Origin: Gonium pectorale
Lineage: Eukaryota > Chlorophyta > Chlorophyceae > Chlamydomonadales > Volvocaceae
Reading direction: 5' to 3'
Length of the DNA stretch: 46,093 bases
NCBI GenBank assembly: GCA_001584585.1
Contig: LSYV01000084.1
Location: 149,223 to 195,315 of the forward strand
In this document: positions 1 to 9,007 of the stretch, piece after piece
How positions within the stretch are numbered: the stretch's first letter is position 1
Layout of the letters: every line of letters begins with the position of its first letter
Program-made: the position numbers and the translations under genes
The notes under the pieces: model-generated
What the model was told of the DNA's origin: nothing
Database searches by the model: none
What the model saw: the letters and a program-made list of their open reading frames with translations, nothing else

Positions 1-1989
1 GTCGGCTTGCTCGGCGCTAGAGCCGGCGGCAGCGGAGCCCCAGGCCGGCCGCAGCAGCACCCGCCTCAGCACGAAACTGCTGCTTTTGCCCTGGCCTAGC
101 ACGAGATGCAAGGCGTTGGGCGTATCCGGAGCCTGCAATTGAGGGCACACGGCACAGACACCCAGAGCGCCTCGCTGCCCGGACCACGTTTTGCGGGTGT
201 CCCTGCACCGCATTTACTGTGTGTGCTGGGCATTCCTTCAAACTTAACCCCCAAGGACTAACCACGGTGAGCAAACGAGACGCAGCCCTCCACACAGCAC
301 ATCTGCACGCACGGCAGGTGTAGCGACACAGCTACCCACGGCGCCACAGCTACACACGGCGAATCTGCTGGCAGTGACGCCTGGCGGCAGCGATGGACCG
401 AGGAAACCATGGCGTCGAACCCCATGTTTGCACATAGTGCAGGTGAGATCAAGCCACAACGCATCGGTTATGCTTGCTCCGACTCACCTACTTACAGTTC
501 ACACCCACCTGCACGGCGACCAAGTCCATCGGGGTGACCGTGATGAGCGGGCTGCCGGGCGGAATCGCGTCCCCCACGCACAGGTACGGCGCCAGCGCCG
601 CAGGCAGCACCACACGTGCTTGGCTGAACCACAGCGCCACCTCCTCTGGCGGCAGCTCTATGGCCACGTCCCGAGCCACCAGCACATCCGGCCGCCCGCC
701 AAGCCAGAGCGGGACGCCGGCGAACGCCCACAGTCCAAGGCGCAGCAGGCTGCGCGGCAGGTCCCCGGGCGGCCCCGCTGGCAGGCCGGAAAGCGTGAGG
801 TTGGCAAGGAGGACGGTGCCTTGGCTCATTCGGTCATCAGCGACCAAATTAATGATGCGGAACACCGAGGTGAGGCCTCCCAGGTTCAGTATTGTGCGGC
901 CGTCGGGTGGTCCGGCGATGGTAGTAGGGAAGCTAATGGGAATGGAGGGCACAGCCGCCGCCTCCACCGCCGGCCCCAGTCCGCACCCTGGGGCTGCGTC
1001 AGCGGCGGAGCTGCCGCCACCGCCGCCAGTGGCCGAGGCGGTCGCCGCTACGGCGCAGACGTCCTGTGCTATCAGCGTCACGTTGGCCGTGAGGAACACG
1101 TACAGCGGCGGCCGGACTCGGGCAGTGGAGTCCGCTAACATTAACAGATCCGCGGCGGCTGAGGCAACGGCCACGGCTTCCAAAAGCTGCCGGCCGCTGG
1201 AGACTACAGCCGACAGGCAGCTGTACGGCAGCGGTGCTGCCGTACATGTAACTGTCACGTTGACCGCCTCCAAGACTGGCGTCGTCAGGCGGTGGAGCGT
1301 CAGAGAAGCAGGCGAGACGCTGGTGTTGGGGCTCGGCAAGAGCAGCGAGCAGGCGAATGACTGGTGGATCGCCAGCGAGGCGCAGGAGGGGGTGGACATG
1401 GACAGGTCGACCAGGCGCAGCCGCGCGCCTGCACCCATGCGGAAGGCGGGTGGCACCAGGAAGGAGCTGGCGGGCAGCGGGAAGGGGCGCGTGGGCAGCG
1501 TAAGCCCCGTGGGCCGCAGGCCGCGGAGCTCGAGCGTGCCGTTTGGGGGGACGATGAAGAGCGGCGAAGATATCGAGGGGAACCCAAGTGTGGGGACAGA
1601 GCCAAGGTCTGAGGAGCCGCTTCCGACGGGCTGCGCTGCTGGGCAAGGCGACGCCCCTGAGGTACCGTCTGCCGTAGTGCCCGAGGGAGCGGCGGTGCCA
1701 GGCGGTGCGCCGCAGGGAGCTGAGCCAACGACCGTGGCGCCCTCCAGGATGGCGAAGGCCGGGAGGGTCGCAGGCGACCCTGGCTGCAGGCTGTCGGTGC
1801 CAGACACCCGGCAAAGAGCGTGGGGACGACGTTTTGGGTCGACCCGTCCGCTTGTGCCTCCTGTCGCTCTGGCTGTACTTTGCATCGTGAAGCTATGAAA
1901 GCTACAGGAGAAAGCGGCCCGGCAGTACACACGAGGCTCCAGCCCACAGCGACGATGACCGCCGCGACTAATGACGCGAGCGGCATCAT
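1..1989 (-). CDS. Secreted/cell-surface glycoprotein-like protein, 3' part off the window
   Basis: Tentative exons, minus strand: 1989-1879, 1783-509 and 132-1 (continuing beyond the left edge). The ATG at 1989 opens a strong signal peptide: a hydrophobic run of about 20 residues (MPLASLVAAVIVAVGW) followed by VCTAG. A 95-bp GT...CTGCAG intron joins it in phase to a 425-codon exon that has no stop. That exon is rich in Thr, Ser, Pro and Ala and has at least five N-x-T/S sequons (NGT, NTS, NVT, NVT, NLT), as expected for an extracellular protein. It ends at CAG|GTGGGT, and the next exon starts after TTGCAG in the same phase (APDTPNALHLVLGQGK...). I recognise no named domain. A downstream membrane anchor or kinase domain is possible but lies outside the window. 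The first intron is the least certain element; without it the signal peptide and main exon are in different frames. The plus-strand ORF covering the same bases is an antisense shadow. Confidence 0.55.
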
Positions 1990-3242
1990 TCACGCCTCTT
2001 TGAAGACTTCCACAGCTCGAAACCCGCATCTCGTCATCGGCAGCATGTGATATCAATCAATTAAGTTATGAGCGCACGCTACTTTCACGCACATGATATT
2101 GCGTTTCCAAATTCTTCGATTATGAGGAGCTTATATCAGGTATATGAGAATAATGAACGGTCATGTATGCGTCTCCGATGCCCGTTTCTCGTCAACCGTA
2201 CCGTATACCGTTCGTACAGTAGGGGGGGGGGAGGTAGGGAGGTAGGGCTAGACCGCTGGCTAATGTAAGGCAACAACCGGATGAAGCTTGCTCTCCGTAC
2301 GGCGGCAGTAATGGGCAATGCAGCTCTCTCGCCGTACTGGGCTGTATATGGCATGGGCAGGTTGTCCTTGTTGGATTCCGCAACTCACGGGATCACCCTG
2401 CTCTAACCGGTTTTGTTTAAGGATATCATCGTTGTCTCGGCGGGGGGGGGGGCAGTTACGGCCCCCACGCACCCCTGCACCCGCAATGCCGACGTACAGA
2501 GGGCCCCGCGATCGGATTTACTTCCGAGTGCACAAGACGACGGGTGCACGATCAACATTCAGGGGAAAGTGTGGGCCCAGCCGTACCAACTGCCTCAAGT
2601 GCCTGCGTCATCTTACGAGCATGCTCTTGCCGGCCATTTCATTCGCCGGCCACTGCCCGGCCGTTTCCCACCCGATTCTCTCTTAATTGCGGAGGTTACA
2701 ACTTGATCACCTTGGTTACAGGTCACATGCGCATCCCTCTGTACCGCTTGAATAGAACCATCCAGCAGCAATAATCCAGGCGGGGGGCAGCGCGTAACCG
2801 CCTCTCCTCGTCCAATGCCTCAAAGCAACCCCTTCTCTTCCACTTCCTCAATTAGGTCCAGGTCGCTATTGGTAGCTTGCCATACGATGCTCGGCTGTGC
2901 ATCAGCTGCTGCCCTCCTTGCCAGCGTAGCGCTGTGCAGCTATCATGCACTATGCGTAGGAAACCCAAGGCTACAAATCCTACCGACTTCCGCGCGCCTG
3001 GCCCCCTTCCCCACACACGCACCTAGGCCCCGGCGGCCCGCATCCAGGGAAGATCTTCACTACAGGTTCCTGCACCCGCACTTGGTTCGGTAAACAGGCA
3101 GCGGCCGTGAGGGGTTGTCCCCTGGTTGAGCCGCAAACGCCGCTCAACAACCGCTGGCGCTGGTGACACGGCCCACCCGGCCAGCCGCATGCATGGGCTG
3201 CATCGATCGGGGCCGGCACTAGCGCAAGCGCCGTTGACTCGC
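1990..3242. other. Intergenic, no gene seen
   Basis: This stretch lies between the start of the left glycoprotein gene and the stop of the LYR gene. It is less GC-rich than the flanking genes around 2050-2450. It contains a G-rich low-complexity tract (about 2221-2250) and a second G run near 2441-2452. Open frames here are short, overlap on both strands and lack splice-compatible continuation or family resemblance. The right part should include the 3' UTR of the minus-strand LYR gene, and the left part the promoter of the glycoprotein gene. Confidence 0.5.
2696..2700 (-). promoter_or_regulatory. Possible TGTAA polyadenylation signal for the LYR gene
   Basis: TTACA on the plus strand reads TGTAA on the minus strand, about 540 bases beyond the stop codon at 3243. 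TGTAA is the standard polyadenylation signal in chlorophycean algae. A five-base match is weak on its own. Confidence 0.3.
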
Positions 3243-4276
3243 TCAGCTCCGCGCGGGCGGCCGCCGTTGATCTGGCGGCAGCTCCCGGAGCTGCTGTGCC
3301 TTCTCAGGGGAGATCTCTGTGAAAGGGAAGCGGGTGGCGGGAGGGCCGCCGGTGCCTGTCTCTGCGGTGTGGAGGGCTGTAGAGGTGCGGGGGCAGAGAA
3401 TGCTGGCGAGCACACACGACCTGGCCCTCGCCGGTCCACGGGCTCCGTGTACGCCGTCTGCAGGCCGTACGCAGTCGTTGGTGGTGCTGAGCCCATAACC
3501 GCCTATGCCTCCCATCTATATCCAACCTGTGTCACGCCAGCCCAAGGTGGTGGAGCGCAAACGGGGATGCAAAAACGTCCAGCATGTGACACGCCTGCCT
3601 CACCATACGCCCCGCAGTCCTTCTTCACCGCCTGGACCACGTTGTGGCGTACAAACTCGTTGGCCTCGACCGCCTCCGCCAGCTTCTCATTTATTTCCCG
3701 CCGATCCGTCAAGTGACGGTTGGCCTGTTGAACGCAAGAATGGGTGGCTAAGAAGCACGAGGACGAGTCGGGGCGCGCGGGCTGGTGGTAGTGGCAGCCG
3801 CCAGGCCGCTGCCGCTCCAGCCCAGGCCGGGGTGTGGTAAGGGCGGAAGCTCAGACCCGCTCCCACACGGGTGCGTGGCACGTCGACGCTCGCGCATCGC
3901 CGGGACCCTTTGCACAGCACAACCAACGCCTGCATATTAAGTGGACAGCAGCCGCGACGCGCAGGACGCCAAGTGCTAGAAGCGGGAGGCAGATTGTTCG
4001 AGCAGTGTGTCGTGACCGGCACGCCGAGGGCGCCAAGAGACAGCGAACGGCCGAAAGCCACGCAGAAGAACAGCGCTGCATATGTGCAACCCACCGAGAA
4101 TGCATTCTTCAGCTCCCGGCGTGCAGCCGCGATGGCAGGTGGGTCACCTGTGAACGCTGCAACCCCAAAGAGCCGCATTACGTGATGCTGACGGAGTGTT
4201 TTCGACGTCGCGCCTTACTCTTGCGTATAGTGCGTATGAGCTCGCGATAAATGCGGATGGACGGATTCGTCGCCAT
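3243..4276 (-). CDS. MZM1: LYR-motif protein of MZM1/LYRM7 type (complex III assembly)
   Basis: Exons, minus strand: 4276-4219, 4156-4095, 3724-3604 and 3316-3243. All phases match, giving 315 bases and 104 residues. No single open frame shows this gene; it appears only after splicing. The N-terminus reads MATNPSIRIYRELIRTIRK, with IYR (residues 9-11) as a variant LYR tripeptide and a conserved Phe at about residue 21. The middle has the family signature of a basic helix, then NRHLTDRREINEKL and EFVRHNVVQAV. The end, YEISPEKAQQL, resembles the C-terminal block of plant LYRM7/MZM1 proteins. Known members are small mitochondrial matrix proteins that chaperone the Rieske iron-sulfur protein before its insertion into cytochrome bc1. 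The LYR family is clear; the MZM1 subfamily is inferred from the NVVQ-then-acidic ending, and another LYRM protein is the alternative. The introns (62, 370 and 287 bases) have donors GTAAGG, GTGGGT and GTGAGG. Confidence 0.75.
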
Positions 4277-4696
4277 CAGGCGCCTCGCTCCGCTATATTA
4301 CAGTGGTCGACGTGGATTGATATACAAAGCAATATATGTTATCAGTCGAATACGAAACGGATTGACCGGTGGTGGAGTAAACCGGTGGCACACTCGTGAA
4401 CTGAGCAAGCGGTGTGTCTTCCAAGCCACTGGTGAGTGCAGAGCATTGCACGCTGGAAGATGACGTTGGAGGGTGACGCCCCTCAGATTACATGAGGCTG
4501 TACAATTTTTTTTTTGCTGTGCCGTAACATATAGTACACGTACTGCAATGCTCTACACCATGGAAGCGCCCCATATCTTGCCTGATGAAGAACAGGAACG
4601 AACTCAAATGATCTCTAAACCCTGAACTGGGTCTTGTCAGTGGAAATGGTGCCTTCATTCATACCTCCCAACCATACGAAGAAGAGCCAGCCATCC
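4277..4696. other. Intergenic: 3' UTR of the mTERF-like gene and LYR gene promoter
   Basis: A 420-base gap between two minus-strand genes, clearly more AT-rich than the coding regions, with a short T run near 4506-4515. It must hold the 3' end of the gene to the right and the promoter of the LYR gene to the left. An AT-rich stretch (about 4300-4345) lies just upstream of the LYR start. No coding signal was seen. Confidence 0.5.
4488..4492 (-). promoter_or_regulatory. Probable TGTAA polyadenylation signal for the mTERF-like gene
   Basis: Minus-strand TGTAA about 205 bases past the stop at 4697, a normal distance for a chlorophycean 3' UTR. Confidence 0.4.
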
Positions 4697-5875
4697 TCAC
4701 ATGCAGCCCCACCACAGGGAGCTGCCGTCCTCCTCGGGGCCTCCGCCTGTACCCTCGCTCTTCATAACAATGCCCAGCAGGTGCACCAGCTGCCGGGCAT
4801 CCCCCTTGCTCCCGTCTGAGCCCGCCACGCCGCCTTTCGGCCCCTGCCTCGCGAATGCAGCCCCTGTCCCCGCCCAGCCGGCGCGCTCCGACGGCAGGCA
4901 CTGCCGCGCCAGCTGCGGCACTAGCCGCTTGAGCTGCGCAATGCTGGCGTCCAGGACCTCCGGGTCCATGAGCGGAGGGTACCACTGAAGTACCTCCTCC
5001 GCGACCGCCCGCCCGCCCAACACGCGCCGCGCGTGCTCCACACCAGCCAGCAGCTGCTCCGCCGGCAGCGCGGCGTCCAGGAAGGGCGGATGCAGTGTCA
5101 GCAGCATACCCACGTTGGTGTTTGGAAGCGCCTCCTTCAGCGCAACCACCTTGGAGGCCGCGACCCGCGGGTCGGCCAACGCGCCCAGCAGCTGCGCTGG
5201 TGACAGCGACGTCAGCACGGAGGGCAGGTCGGGAAGGACTGCGGTTAGGTCCGCATAGCGGTCATCGAACTCCTCAGGGTCCCAGCCAGAGGCCTCCAGT
5301 GCCGACGCGCGCACGCTGGCAGCGCGGTCAAAGGGCGTCCAGCCAAACTGCGGTGCCGCGGCCGCCGCAACCTCCACCGGCTGCTGTGGCTGTGAGCCTT
5401 GTTCGTAGACTACGGAAACCAGGGCGCCATCGCCGGGGGGAGCAGCAGCGCTGGGAAGCTGCCATTGCACCTTCCAGGGCAGGCTGCCATCACCGTCAAG
5501 CAGGCTCGCAACGGACGGGGCGGCGCTGGCCGACGGAGGCACAGCGTCGGACATCGGCCCAAAGCCGCCTATGCCACCGACAGAGGCAGGGGCCATCGTC
5601 ACCGTCGTCACCGGGTTGCCGCTGCTGGACGCCAGGCGGCACGTGGGCGCAGGGCAGGCGCGCCGGGCCGCTCTATGCTGCGGTTGGCGGCATGCCGTGA
5701 AGGTCCCCGCCGGAGAAGCCCACGTAGACCCGCGGCACTGAGCCGCAGGGCACCCTCGTGCTGGCACCACCGCCGACGCTGATGGAGCCCCTGGCGGGGG
5801 GATCCCAAAGCGTGGGGCGGGTGCCGTCCCGCCGCCGAACGCCGCGCTGCTAGCAGCAGCAGGCGCCTGCATCAT
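4697..5875 (-). CDS. mTERF-like helical-repeat protein (hypothetical)
   Basis: A single open frame of 392 codons begins at the ATG at 5875; a second ATG follows directly. Residues 1 to about 130 are Ala/Pro/Ser-rich and could be an organelle transit peptide plus linker. From about residue 180 the chain turns helical. Amphipathic segments of roughly 30-35 residues each end in a Pro-x-Leu or Pro-Pro-Leu step (for example LPDLPSVLTSL, LLTLHPPFLDAAL, VLQWYPPLMDPEVL). That spacing resembles mTERF repeats, which form superhelices binding organelle nucleic acids. Only about three or four repeats are visible, so this may be a divergent or short member, or another alpha-solenoid. A competing frame on the same strand (about 5690-5780) also looks protein-like, so the N-terminal 60-70 residues may contain an unrecognised intron. 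The C-terminus is Gly/Ser-rich and ends in WWGCM. Confidence 0.5.
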   Translation of the reverse strand: MMQAPAAASSAAFGGGTAPAPRFGIPPPGAPSASAVVPARGCPAAQCRGSTWASPAGTFTACRQPQHRAARRACPAPTCRLASSSGNPVTTVTMAPASVGGIGGFGPMSDAVPPSASAAPSVASLLDGDGSLPWKVQWQLPSAAAPPGDGALVSVVYEQGSQPQQPVEVAAAAAPQFGWTPFDRAASVRASALEASGWDPEEFDDRYADLTAVLPDLPSVLTSLSPAQLLGALADPRVAASKVVALKEALPNTNVGMLLTLHPPFLDAALPAEQLLAGVEHARRVLGGRAVAEEVLQWYPPLMDPEVLDASIAQLKRLVPQLARQCLPSERAGWAGTGAAFARQGPKGGVAGSDGSKGDARQLVHLLGIVMKSEGTGGGPEEDGSSLWWGCM

Positions 5876-6353
5876 TACCCCTCAGGCACAACCCCGCTAC
5901 CAAGCCCAACACGATGCGCCGTTCTCCTCAGAGCTAACTTGCAGCAGTGCTGTGAGCTGCTACTTGTGCTTATGATGCTAAATGCTAGTCGTACACTTGG
6001 GGCCAGCTCCTGTAAGGCGTTGCTAATTGCAGCGCGACGCTAAGCGCGAGCAGAGTTCACTGGCTGGGGCTCGCGGGGACCTACGGTGGAAGGGAAGGAG
6101 AGGGGGCGCATGGAGGGGCGCAAGGAGGATACCGCGCGTCAGACGCCGTGGCGGTACCGTTGGGCATATGCGTGCCACACAACCAGCGTGTGGCCATCCA
6201 AGCTGCTATGCCAGCGCCAACTTGTTACCCAAACAGCGCCATACTTATGCAGAGCCAATATCACATGTGCGGGTCCGGCAAGCAGGCGCTTCCGACACCA
6301 ATCACATCCCGGGCTTGACCGCAGCCGACAAGATCCGCAGCCCCATAAGATCC
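5876..6353. other. Intergenic, no gene seen
   Basis: 478 bases between the mTERF-like gene start and the stop of the small membrane protein gene, both on the minus strand. The overlapping open frames here, including a 197-codon plus-strand frame starting in this gap, show no domain and run antisense through the small gene. Confidence 0.4.
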
Positions 6354-6674
6354 TCATGCCGATGCAATTGTAACGCAGCCGGCCCGTTCAGGGCCAAACG
6401 CAAGCTGCACGGCCCGCTAGCGCCCCACGTCATCCCCACAAGAGATGAAGGACCTCCTTACCTGATCTCCCTGCTGTCCAGCGCGGTTGGAGTGCATGAC
6501 GTAGTAAGTTCCACGGCCGACCTCAAAGAAGGAAAAGGCAGAGAACGCGACGAGGCCAGTGGCGACAGTCTTGTAGAGGAGGTCGTAGGCGCGCGCGCGG
6601 CCAGGGGGCAGCGGAGCTAGCCAAGGATGTGCGAAACGGCTGCCAGAGGGGGCAGCGTTTGCAGTGGGGGCCAT
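6354..6674 (-). CDS. Small single-helix membrane protein, hypothetical
   Basis: Two exons, minus strand: 6674-6462 and 6404-6354, with a 57-base intron (CAG|GTAAGG ... GTGCAG). The phases match and give 87 residues ending CVTIASA-stop. The N-terminal 30 residues are Ala/Pro/Arg-rich. A YDLLYKTVATGLVAFSAFSF stretch follows, with a transmembrane helix at about residues 35-52, then FEVGRGTYYVM and a polar tail. This layout (basic leader, one helix, short tail) is common among small accessory subunits of mitochondrial respiratory complexes, but I could not assign a family and that idea is inference only. The gene is divergent from RPS13 with 218 bases between the start codons. If the intron is not removed, the frame instead ends at 6417 after 85 residues. 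Confidence 0.55.
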
Positions 6675-6892
6675 GCTGCTCTTGCTCTAGTAGCGTGCCC
6701 TGGCTCGAGCAAAATTACTGGTCACGCCAATCAGCAAGGAGACATGTCTTATAACATTACAGGAAGGAGAGGAGGACACAATAGAACCGCGCCGTATACC
6801 GTACCTTCAAGGCGACTTGACGCGGCTGCGGGCCCAGAAACTCCCTTTCTTCTTGCAGCCGCTGAGCGGGCGTGAACCGAAGGCCTGTAAAC
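6675..6892. promoter_or_regulatory. Short divergent (bidirectional) promoter region
   Basis: Only 218 bases separate the ATG of the minus-strand small membrane protein from the ATG of plus-strand RPS13, so both promoters and both 5' UTRs must fit here. No TATA box is obvious. A CCGTATACCGTACC stretch lies about 100 bases upstream of the RPS13 start. Confidence 0.5.
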
Positions 6893-8474
6893 ATGGGTCG
6901 CATGCACAGCAGCGGCAAGGGTGAGGGACATAACTTTTCCCTTCCTTTCTGTCCGGACTTGGGCCTAAGCTTTCTCTCTGGCACCTCAATGTAGGCAAGT
7001 CGTCCTCTGCCATCCCCTACAAGCGGTCTCCGCCCTCGTAAGTGCTCGCGGTCCGCCGCCGACAAGGCCGACCCGCCGGCTACTTGGAGGCTCACCGCCC
7101 CTTGCGTTCCGCCATCGACCCTCAGGTGGTGCAAGACCACTGCTGCGGAGGTGCAGGACATGATTTGCAAGTTCGCCAGGAAGGGCCTGACTCCCTCGCA
7201 AATCGGCATCCTGCTGCGTGACCAGCACGGCGTGCCGCTGGTTAACAGCGTGACTGGCAGCAAGGTTCTGAGGATTCTGAAGGGCGCCGGCCTGGCCCCT
7301 GAGATTCCCGAGGACCTGTACTTCCTCATCAAGAAGGCCGGTGAGCAGCCTGTCAGCTACCAATTGGACCGAACCAAGGGGGCGCATGCGCCCGGCAAGC
7401 GTTCGGTTCCGCCTCGTGCGGTTGCTGATGCTTCGCCATATGTTTTGCAGTGTCCATCCGCAAGCACCTGGAGCGCAACCGGAAGGATAAGGACGGCAAG
7501 TTCCGCCTCATTCTGGTGAGCGCCGCCACATGCACGGGGTCGCCGTGGTGTGTGCGGGGTGGCGGTCGGGAAGCGGGTTTTGTCCGCACAGAGTTGGGGC
7601 GGCGTGGGCCACGCGGGGGCTGATGAGGGCATGAGTACACGCTTATTTGCTTTCCTTTTGAGAAACATGGCGAACGCACATCCAGGGAATGATGTGTCGT
7701 GTTCAAGCACGGCGGCAAGGGGGCTTGGGCAGCTCCGGACCTCTGGCCCATGTACGGGTATCGGTCTATGGGTTTTGTTGGCATGGCTCCGAACACGATT
7801 CGGGACGTTGGCGAGGGGCCGCTGGTTGTCGCTACAAGGGGTCGTGGGCGTTCCAAGCAAGTCCTTGGTGGATTGACTGGCGGGAGGGGTTCGTTTCACA
7901 TGCATAACATGGTCGGGGAACGGGAAATTACACGGTCTAGCTCTCTGGTGAGGCGCGCTTTTTAGGGGTGGGGGCAAAGGTAAAAGGGTTTGGGGCTCAT
8001 GCGAGCACAGGGAACTGCCGAGAGTGCGTGGCTGGCATGCGTCGCACTTCCCCGCGTCCCTATGATGTGGTCTGTATGGGGGCGCCATTTCCCGATGTCT
8101 CGATCAGGTTCCTGCCGTGCGCTGTTCCCTGGTGGCGGATGGTAGCGCGTCTCGTATATTGCTTGGGCGCCTAGCGCCCCCGTACGGCCCCAGTCCTCGG
8201 CGACTGGCCGGACCACGGGTGGTGCCCCCCCCCCTCCGCCTCCTTGGGGACTGCCGCCGGAGTCACACTACCGTGTCTTGGAGTCTGTCAGAGACATCCA
8301 CTCACAACTCATGCTCTCGGTGCGCCCCCCCCCCCCCCACACACACACGCCCCTCGCTCCCGCGTGCAGGTGGAGAGCCGCATCCACCGCCTGGCCCGCT
8401 ACTACAAGCGCGTGCGCAAGCTGCCGCCCAACTGGAAGTACGAGTCGTCGACTGCCTCGACCCTGGTGTCCTAA
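6893..8474 (+). CDS. RPS13: Cytosolic 40S ribosomal protein S13 (uS15)
   Basis: Exons: 6893-6920, 6995-7037, 7126-7340, 7451-7515 and 8370-8474. They sum to 456 bases and 151 residues, exactly the usual length of eukaryotic S13. The start [10 protein letters not shown] is the universal N-terminus of the family. Diagnostic blocks follow in order: [72 protein letters not shown] and the C-terminal [21 protein letters not shown]. The protein binds 18S rRNA in the small subunit platform, at intersubunit bridges. Four introns interrupt the gene. The last is long (854 bases) and contains a C-run followed by CA repeats just before its acceptor, plus short non-coding open frames. All residues expected for function are present. 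The gene shares a compact divergent promoter with the small membrane protein gene. Confidence 0.98.
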
Positions 8475-9007
8475 GCGTCAGGGCTCAGAGCCGGGCTTGG
8501 ACGCGGGCCCGGGCTGCGGGGAAGGAAGGAGCGCCCGTGGCCGCGCGGAAGTCGCCGGATGGAGGCTCCCCGCGGTCGTGGTGCAGGGTGGTCGTGTCGG
8601 TGGCGCGCGGGTTGCGCCTCGGGGTGGTCTTGTAACACCACAAGAAGAACGCGATGAAGTCTCATGCGCTTTCCCTGTCTCTTTGGTCCGCGTCCGGCCG
8701 CGGCTACTTCCAAGCTGAATGCAGATGGTGAGCAGGTACGGCTGCAACTGCAAGGACCGGATGTTGTACTCCTTGTTCTAGCGCCATGCGTTTACGAACA
8801 CGATTCGCTGGGTCCTTTGGTGTCCTTATATTGGAATGTGCATTCAGTTGCTAGAAGGAAATACGGACATTGGCATTCGACGTTTCTCACAGCATCAGCG
8901 GTCAGCAGATCATGGCACCATGGCCCACAGCGGGTTGCGTAGCACCCGACAGTTATCCCGTCGCACCGCTCTGTTAAACGTTTGCCAGCAAGCGCGTGTG
9001 GGGCACG
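8475..9007. other. Convergent 3' intergenic region
   Basis: 533 bases between the stop of RPS13 (plus) and the stop of the multi-pass membrane protein (minus), so both 3' UTRs lie here. Apart from the TGTAA at 8631, no feature was found. Confidence 0.5.
8631..8635 (+). promoter_or_regulatory. TGTAA polyadenylation signal of RPS13
   Basis: TGTAA followed by CACCA, 157 bases after the RPS13 stop codon. The position and sequence fit the chlorophycean polyadenylation signal. Confidence 0.65.

Noticed and set aside
474..1898. 474-codon plus-strand open frame
   Set aside because: It lies antisense to the glycoprotein exon. The minus frame has signal peptide, sequons and splice continuity, and the plus frame has none.
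6027..6620. 197-codon plus-strand frame
   Set aside because: Runs antisense through the small membrane protein gene and has no recognisable features.
7516..8369. Intronic C/D-box snoRNA in RPS13 intron 4
   Set aside because: Because RPS13 introns host U14 in animals I looked for C and D boxes. TGATGA occurs near 7620, but no properly placed CTGA or terminal stem follows, so it is not supported.
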